Shown here: positions 54,162 to 57,982 of the stretch, piece after piece | Numbering within the stretch: the stretch's first letter is position 1 | Layout: each line of letters begins with the position of its first letter | Assembly (NCBI RefSeq): GCF_015356865.1 | Contig: NZ_JAAFZA010000040.1 | Coordinates: 1-57,982, forward strand | Direction of reading: 5' to 3' | Source: Catenulispora pinisilvae | Lineage (GTDB): Bacteria > Actinomycetota > Actinomycetes > Streptomycetales > Catenulisporaceae | DNA: 57,982 nt | Notes under the pieces: generated by a model | Told to the model about the DNA's origin: nothing | Databases searched by the model: none | Seen by the model: the letters and a program-made list of their open reading frames with translations, nothing else | Translations under genes and position numbers: made by a program

Positions 54162-56837
54162 TCATGACGGCAACTTCCACACCTGGGCAGGCGTGTTGTC
54201 ACACGTGTAGATCTGCAACTGCGTCCCGTCCGTCGTGGTGCTGTTCGGATCGTCCAGGCACTTCCCGGACTGTGGGTTCACCAGCGATCCGTTGGACTGC
54301 GGCTGCCACACCTGGGCCCCGCTCTGGTTGCAGGTGTACCGCTGCACCAACGTCCCGTTGGTGGTGCCGCCCTGGCTGACGTCCAGGCAGCCGCCCATGA
54401 TGCCCAGGCTGCTGTCGGAGCGCACGGTGAACTGCTGGGCGACCGAGTTGTTGCAGGTGTAGAGCTGGACCTTGGTGCCGTCGGTGGTGCCGCGGTTGCT
54501 GTCGTCCGCGCACTTGCCGGCGATGCCGGAGACCAGCGGGCCGGTGCCCGGCAGGGTGCTGGCGTCGTAGGACGGCGGCGCGTCGCCGGCCCCGGTGCCC
54601 CAGTTCGACGGCGTGGAGCCGAGGGTGAAGTTCAGCGTGACGCCGGACTTCCAGCTCGCGGCCGGCAGCCAGGTGTGGGTGCTGGCCGTGCCGTTGACGG
54701 TGAGCGACTGCACGTAGTAGTTGCTCGCCGAGGCGGCCGGGGCGTTGATGGCGACGGTGTTGCCGGAGTCCAGGTGGATGGCGATCTGCGTGAACAGCGG
54801 GCTGTTGAACGCCAGGTCCGCGCTGCCCGGGGTCACCGGGTACATGCCCAGAGCGCCCCAGACGTACTGGGCGGACATGGTGCCCAGGTCGTCGTTGTTC
54901 GGGAAGCCGGCCGGAGTGTCCTGATACAGCTGGTTCTCCACCCGGTTCACGACCGACTGGGTGTGCGAGGGCTCGCCGGTCCAGTCGTAGAACCAGGGGG
55001 TGCCCAGGTCCACCTCGTTGGACAGGAACGACTGGTCGGGCTGGTCGCTGTTGGTGCTCTGGAAGTAGTAGTCCAGATCGGCGTTGATCGTGCTGTTCCC
55101 GCCGTAGAGCGCGGCCAGGGCCGGCTGGTCGAAGCCGACGTCGAAGCGGTTCTGCGCGGCCGTGGACTCGGTGAAGCCGGTCGTGGTCGAGGTGGTGATG
55201 CTGTCGAACGTGCCGTTGCTCTGCACGGGGTTCAGCAAATCGTTGGCCGGGTTGAAGATGTGCTTCCAGTTGTTGGCCCGGACGTTGAACTTGGTGGCGT
55301 CGGAGGAGTCGCCCATCGAGTTGGCGAAGCGGGACAGCGCGAAGTCGGCGTTGTCGTACTCGATGAGGCTGGAGGCCGTGTCGCGCACGTTGCAGCAGCC
55401 CAGCGCCGAGGTGTACAGGTCGGACGGCAGGTAGCCGTAGAGGTTCTCCAGCGAGGTGCCGCGGCGCACGTTGTTGTTGGTCGTGGCCTCGGTGAGCATG
55501 TCGGACAACGCGGTGGAGGTGTCGAAGTTCGTGCCGCCGAACGCGTAGTAGTTCGAGATCGCGGCCGTGGCCGGGTCACCGTCCATGACCCAGTTGTAGA
55601 AGTTCATGAAGCCCCACTGCGGGAAGGTCCCGCCCTGGGCATAGTCGTTGACCAGGGACTGTGCCGCGTCGGAGGCGACCGATGGGTCGAGCATCGCCTC
55701 CAGCTGGGTCTGTCCCTTGTAGACGTCCCAGCCGGAGAACTGGTCGTACTGCGGATGGCCGGCCGGTGCGGTGTGCACGGCGTTGTCGAAGCCGATGTAC
55801 TGGCCGTTGACGTCGGTCACCGTGTTCGGGTGAAGCAGCGCGTGGTAGAGCGAGGTGTAGAACAGCTGCTGCTGGGTGGCGCTGCCGCCGGCTATCTGGA
55901 TCTTGCCCAGCTGGGCGTTCCAGGCGTTGTGCGCGGCGGTGTGGACCGCGTCGAAGCTGAACCCGGAGTTCTCCGCCGCCAGGTTCGCGGTGGCGTTCGC
56001 GGCGCTCACGTAGGACAGCCCGACCTTGGCCTGCACCACGTGGTTGGAGCTGGCGTCGAACTGCAGGAACACCGAGTTCGGGCCGGGCTGGCCGCTCTCG
56101 GTGACGATCTGCGAGGCCGAGGTGAACGACTGGTCGAAGACCATGTCGAAGTGCAGCGTGTAGCTGCCGGCCTCGCCGCAGAAGCCGCCGGAGGTCGCGG
56201 TGCCGACCACTTCGTTGTTCCCGACCAGCTGTGCGCTGGAGGCGCTGGTGCCGTTCTGGCTGTCCAGCAGTTTGAGCAGTACGTCGGCCTGGTTGGTGGC
56301 CGGGAACGTGAACCGGGCCATGCCGGTGTGCGCGGTGGCGGTCAGCTCGGTCTTGATCGGGGTCGAGCCGGTGTTCACGGTGTAGTAGCCGGCGTTGCCG
56401 ACCTCGGTGCTGTGGTCGATCGGCTGGTCGTAGGAGCCCGGGTCGCCGGAGGGCAGCGCCCCGGTCAGCGGCAGTATGGGCACGTCACCCATCGCGCCGC
56501 AGCCGGGGCCGGACACGTGGGTCAGCGAGAAGCCGCGGGTCTGGGGGTCGCTGTAGTCGTAGCCGCCGCCGGCGTTGCGGTTGCTCACCGAGTCCGGGCT
56601 CCACTGGACCATGCCGAACGGCGCGTCCGCGCCCGGGAAGTCGTTGCCGCCGCCGGAGGTCATCACCAGCGTGTTGACCGTCGAGGCGGGGTCGGAGACG
56701 AAAGCGGGGTGCGAGGCGGCGTGTGCGGCGCCGGCGGAGAGCCCGGCGGTGCCCAAGGTGGCCGCGGCGACCAGGGCGCCGCTGGATATCAGGGAACTGA
56801 GGCGCAGTCCGCGCCTGGTGCGCGATGGTCCGGTCAC
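54162..56837 (-). CDS. GH92 alpha-1,2-mannosidase with ricin-type lectin domain
   Basis: An 891-residue secreted glycosidase. Signal peptide to AGAAHA. GH92 catalytic core: GGGNDFPGADAPFGMVQWSPDS, GFSLTHVSGPGCGAMGDVPILP, QFSGWDVYKGQTQLEAMLDP, GFTESTAAQNRFDVGFDQPALAALYGG (catalytic Glu region) and DDLGTMSAQYVWGALGMYPVTPGS. The last 130 residues are a ricin B-type lectin with three repeats (GKCADDSNRGTTDGTKVQLYTC, GGCLDVSQGG, GKCLDDPNSTTTDG). It trims mannose from glycans in a Ca-dependent way. GTG 56837 gives a proper signal peptide with a purine-rich stretch upstream; an ATG at 56885 is possible but has no ribosome site. Divergent from lacI. Confidence 0.92.
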   Translation of the reverse strand: MTGPSRTRRGLRLSSLISSGALVAAATLGTAGLSAGAAHAASHPAFVSDPASTVNTLVMTSGGGNDFPGADAPFGMVQWSPDSVSNRNAGGGYDYSDPQTRGFSLTHVSGPGCGAMGDVPILPLTGALPSGDPGSYDQPIDHSTEVGNAGYYTVNTGSTPIKTELTATAHTGMARFTFPATNQADVLLKLLDSQNGTSASSAQLVGNNEVVGTATSGGFCGEAGSYTLHFDMVFDQSFTSASQIVTESGQPGPNSVFLQFDASSNHVVQAKVGLSYVSAANATANLAAENSGFSFDAVHTAAHNAWNAQLGKIQIAGGSATQQQLFYTSLYHALLHPNTVTDVNGQYIGFDNAVHTAPAGHPQYDQFSGWDVYKGQTQLEAMLDPSVASDAAQSLVNDYAQGGTFPQWGFMNFYNWVMDGDPATAAISNYYAFGGTNFDTSTALSDMLTEATTNNNVRRGTSLENLYGYLPSDLYTSALGCCNVRDTASSLIEYDNADFALSRFANSMGDSSDATKFNVRANNWKHIFNPANDLLNPVQSNGTFDSITTSTTTGFTESTAAQNRFDVGFDQPALAALYGGNSTINADLDYYFQSTNSDQPDQSFLSNEVDLGTPWFYDWTGEPSHTQSVVNRVENQLYQDTPAGFPNNDDLGTMSAQYVWGALGMYPVTPGSADLAFNSPLFTQIAIHLDSGNTVAINAPAASASNYYVQSLTVNGTASTHTWLPAASWKSGVTLNFTLGSTPSNWGTGAGDAPPSYDASTLPGTGPLVSGIAGKCADDSNRGTTDGTKVQLYTCNNSVAQQFTVRSDSSLGIMGGCLDVSQGGTTNGTLVQRYTCNQSGAQVWQPQSNGSLVNPQSGKCLDDPNSTTTDGTQLQIYTCDNTPAQVWKLPS

Positions 56838-56885
56838 GGTGACTCTTCTCTCGAGGCGATGGCGGAATCGAGGATTCGCGAGCAT

Positions 56886-56938
56886 TGTGAACGTTCACAG
56901 ACATCGGGGATTGTCTGGCCCCTGAGAAGGGTTGTCAA
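56886..56938 (-). promoter_or_regulatory. GH92 promoter and LacI-type operator
   Basis: On the minus strand TTGACA (56938-56933) and GACAAT (56915-56910) are 17 bp apart. The perfect 14-bp palindrome TGTGAACGTTCACA (56886-56899) lies just after the expected start site, a classic repression position for a LacI protein. Confidence 0.8.
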
Positions 56939-56965
56939 TGGGGCGCCTTACTGAATCACGGATGG

Positions 56966-56973
56966 TAACGTTA
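56966..56973. promoter_or_regulatory. Second AACGTT-type site near lacI
   Basis: TAACGTTA, within TGGTAACGTTAACCA, shares the AACGTT core of the GH92 operator and lies 23 bp before the lacI start; it may serve autoregulation. Confidence 0.5.
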
Positions 56974-56996
56974 ACCAGCTGAACTAGGGAGGTTGG

Positions 56997-57982
56997 ATGG
57001 CAGCGCGGCCCACGATGAAAGACGTGGCCAAAGCGGCGGGCGTGTCACTGATGACGGTCTCGCGCGTGGTCGCCGGCGAGGCCGGGGTGGCCCCGCAGAC
57101 CGCGGCCCGGGTGGAGGAGGCGATCAGGGCACTGGGATACCAGCGCAACGACATCGCCCGGAACCTGCGGCGCAAAGCCCAGGACTCGCGCACCATCGGC
57201 CTGGTCGTCGACGACCTGGCCAACCCCTTCTTCTCGGCGCTGGCCCGCTCGGTCGAGGACGAGGCCTACCGCCGCGGCTTCCTGGTCCTGGTGGGCAGCA
57301 CCAACGACGACCCCCGCCGCGAACGCGACGTGGTCTCGGCCTTCAGCGCCCGCCAGGTGGACGGCCTGGTCCTGGTCCCCACCGGCGGCAACCGCACCTT
57401 CTTCCGAGCCCAGATGGCCCGCGGCGTCAAGGTGGTCTGCGTCGACCGCCCCGCCACCGGCCTGGACGTGGACTGCATCGCCGTGGACAACAGAGCGGGC
57501 ACCGCGACCGCGATCCGCCACCTGCTGAACCACGGCCACACCCGCATCGCCTACCTCGGCGACCGCCAGGAGATCTGGACCCAACACGAACGCTTCGTCG
57601 GCTACACCGAAGCCATGACCGCCGCCGGCCTGGAAGCCGACCCCCTCCTGATCCGCCACGGCCTGCGAGGCCACCGCGAAGCAGCCGCCGCGGTCGCCGA
57701 GATGATGGCCGGCCCCAACCCGCCCACCGCCTTCTTCAGCGGCAACGACCTGGTCACCCTCGGCGCGGTCGAAGCCGGCGCCTCCCGCCGCTTCGCCCTG
57801 GTCGGCTTCGACGACTTCGTCCTGGCGGACAAACTGGATCCGCCGATATCGGTAGTGAGCCAGGACCCCGCCGCCCTGGGCCGCACCGCCGCGCAGCTGC
57901 TGTTCGGGCGGATCGACGGCGATGACGCGGCGCCGCGGTCGGTGGTGTTGGCGACTCGGTTCATTGACCGCTGTCTCTTATA
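56997..57982 (+). CDS. LacI family transcriptional regulator, 3'-truncated
   Basis: An open frame from ATG 56997 (GGGAGG 5 nt upstream) to the window end, 328 codons without a stop. The HTH reads TMKDVAKAAGVSLMTVSRVVAGEAGVAPQTAARVEEAIRALGYQRNDIARNLR in outline; the ligand domain has IGLVVDDLANPFFSALARSVEDEA, GLVLVPTGG, VDRPATGLDVDCIAVDNRAGTATAIRHLLNHGHTRIAYLGD and ALVGFDDF. It ends VVLATRFIDR, close to the usual family C-terminus; the last codons (from 57971) derive from adapter-like sequence. It is the probable repressor of the divergent GH92 gene. Confidence 0.92.
   Translation, partial: MAARPTMKDVAKAAGVSLMTVSRVVAGEAGVAPQTAARVEEAIRALGYQRNDIARNLRRKAQDSRTIGLVVDDLANPFFSALARSVEDEAYRRGFLVLVGSTNDDPRRERDVVSAFSARQVDGLVLVPTGGNRTFFRAQMARGVKVVCVDRPATGLDVDCIAVDNRAGTATAIRHLLNHGHTRIAYLGDRQEIWTQHERFVGYTEAMTAAGLEADPLLIRHGLRGHREAAAAVAEMMAGPNPPTAFFSGNDLVTLGAVEAGASRRFALVGFDDFVLADKLDPPISVVSQDPAALGRTAAQLLFGRIDGDDAAPRSVVLATRFIDRCLL
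57971..57982. other. Tn5/Nextera mosaic-end adapter remnant
   Basis: The final 12 bases CTGTCTCTTATA equal the first 12 of the transposase adapter CTGTCTCTTATACACATCT. This marks the window end as a probable contig edge with untrimmed adapter. Confidence 0.85.

Overview
The window is about 58 kb of very GC-rich DNA with strong G/C bias at third codon positions. It carries Tat- and Sec-exported enzymes, an Rpf-type resuscitation factor, a PASTA-less Ser/Thr kinase, an F420-type luciferase-like oxidoreductase and many TetR/ROK/LacI/GlxA regulators. It also shows scattered TTA (bldA-type) codons and many promoters of the form TANNNT-N6-8-ATG/GTG that imply leaderless mRNAs. All this points to a filamentous actinomycete (Streptomyces/Catenulispora-like; genus not provable from sequence alone). 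It reads as chromosomal DNA. I see no IS element, phage gene, CRISPR array, rRNA or attachment site. The last 12 bases match the Tn5/Nextera mosaic-end adapter, so the right edge is probably a contig end with untrimmed adapter.

Layout. 1-6.6 kb: 5'-truncated SDR epimerase, DUF2218 protein, aldo/keto reductase with a MerR-type promoter, L,D-transpeptidase, bioA, APH-like phosphotransferase. 6.7-10.7 kb: two exported proteins of unknown function, a TetR regulator and a DUF6230/DUF6114 pair; the two promoter regions share a sequence element. 10.8-13.6 kb: TetR repressor and FAD monooxygenase with paired operators, glyoxalase-like protein. 13.9-21.9 kb: glcE-glcD, GlxA-type regulator, cupin, orn, tRNA-His, glcF and a membrane protein; the three glycolate-oxidase-type subunits lie in two separated places. 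22.2-25.6 kb: a long asparagine synthetase fused to a CofE-like (F420-0:gamma-glutamyl ligase-like) domain, then an acidic protein and a 16-bp tandem repeat.

25.7-30.7 kb: a four-gene unit headed by a Tat-exported cholesterol oxidase with a KstR-like site upstream, then a flavin reductase-like gene and a divergent ArsR regulator. 30.9-37.1 kb: exported Ig-like protein, lipoprotein, deoxyribosyltransferase-like enzyme, Tat phospholipase C-type phosphoesterase, Rpf-LysM protein, P-loop kinase. 37.2-43.5 kb: dienelactone hydrolase, TetR-NmrA pair with a long operator, class I aminotransferase, LLM oxidoreductase, Cys-rich pentapeptide-repeat protein, nucleotidyltransferase. 43.8-48.9 kb: xylose-type ABC importer (xylF-xylG-xylH) and a ROK regulator. 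49-58 kb: small ORF plus LysR regulator, acyl-CoA ligase, Ser/Thr kinase, and a GH92 alpha-mannosidase with ricin-type lectin domain divergent from a LacI regulator.

The themes are uptake and breakdown of plant or microbial polymers (xylose importer, GH92), sterol and lipid oxidation (cholesterol oxidase, acyl-CoA ligase, DUF6230 family), cell-wall remodelling (Ldt, Rpf) and many local regulator-target pairs whose inverted-repeat operators can be read directly from the DNA.
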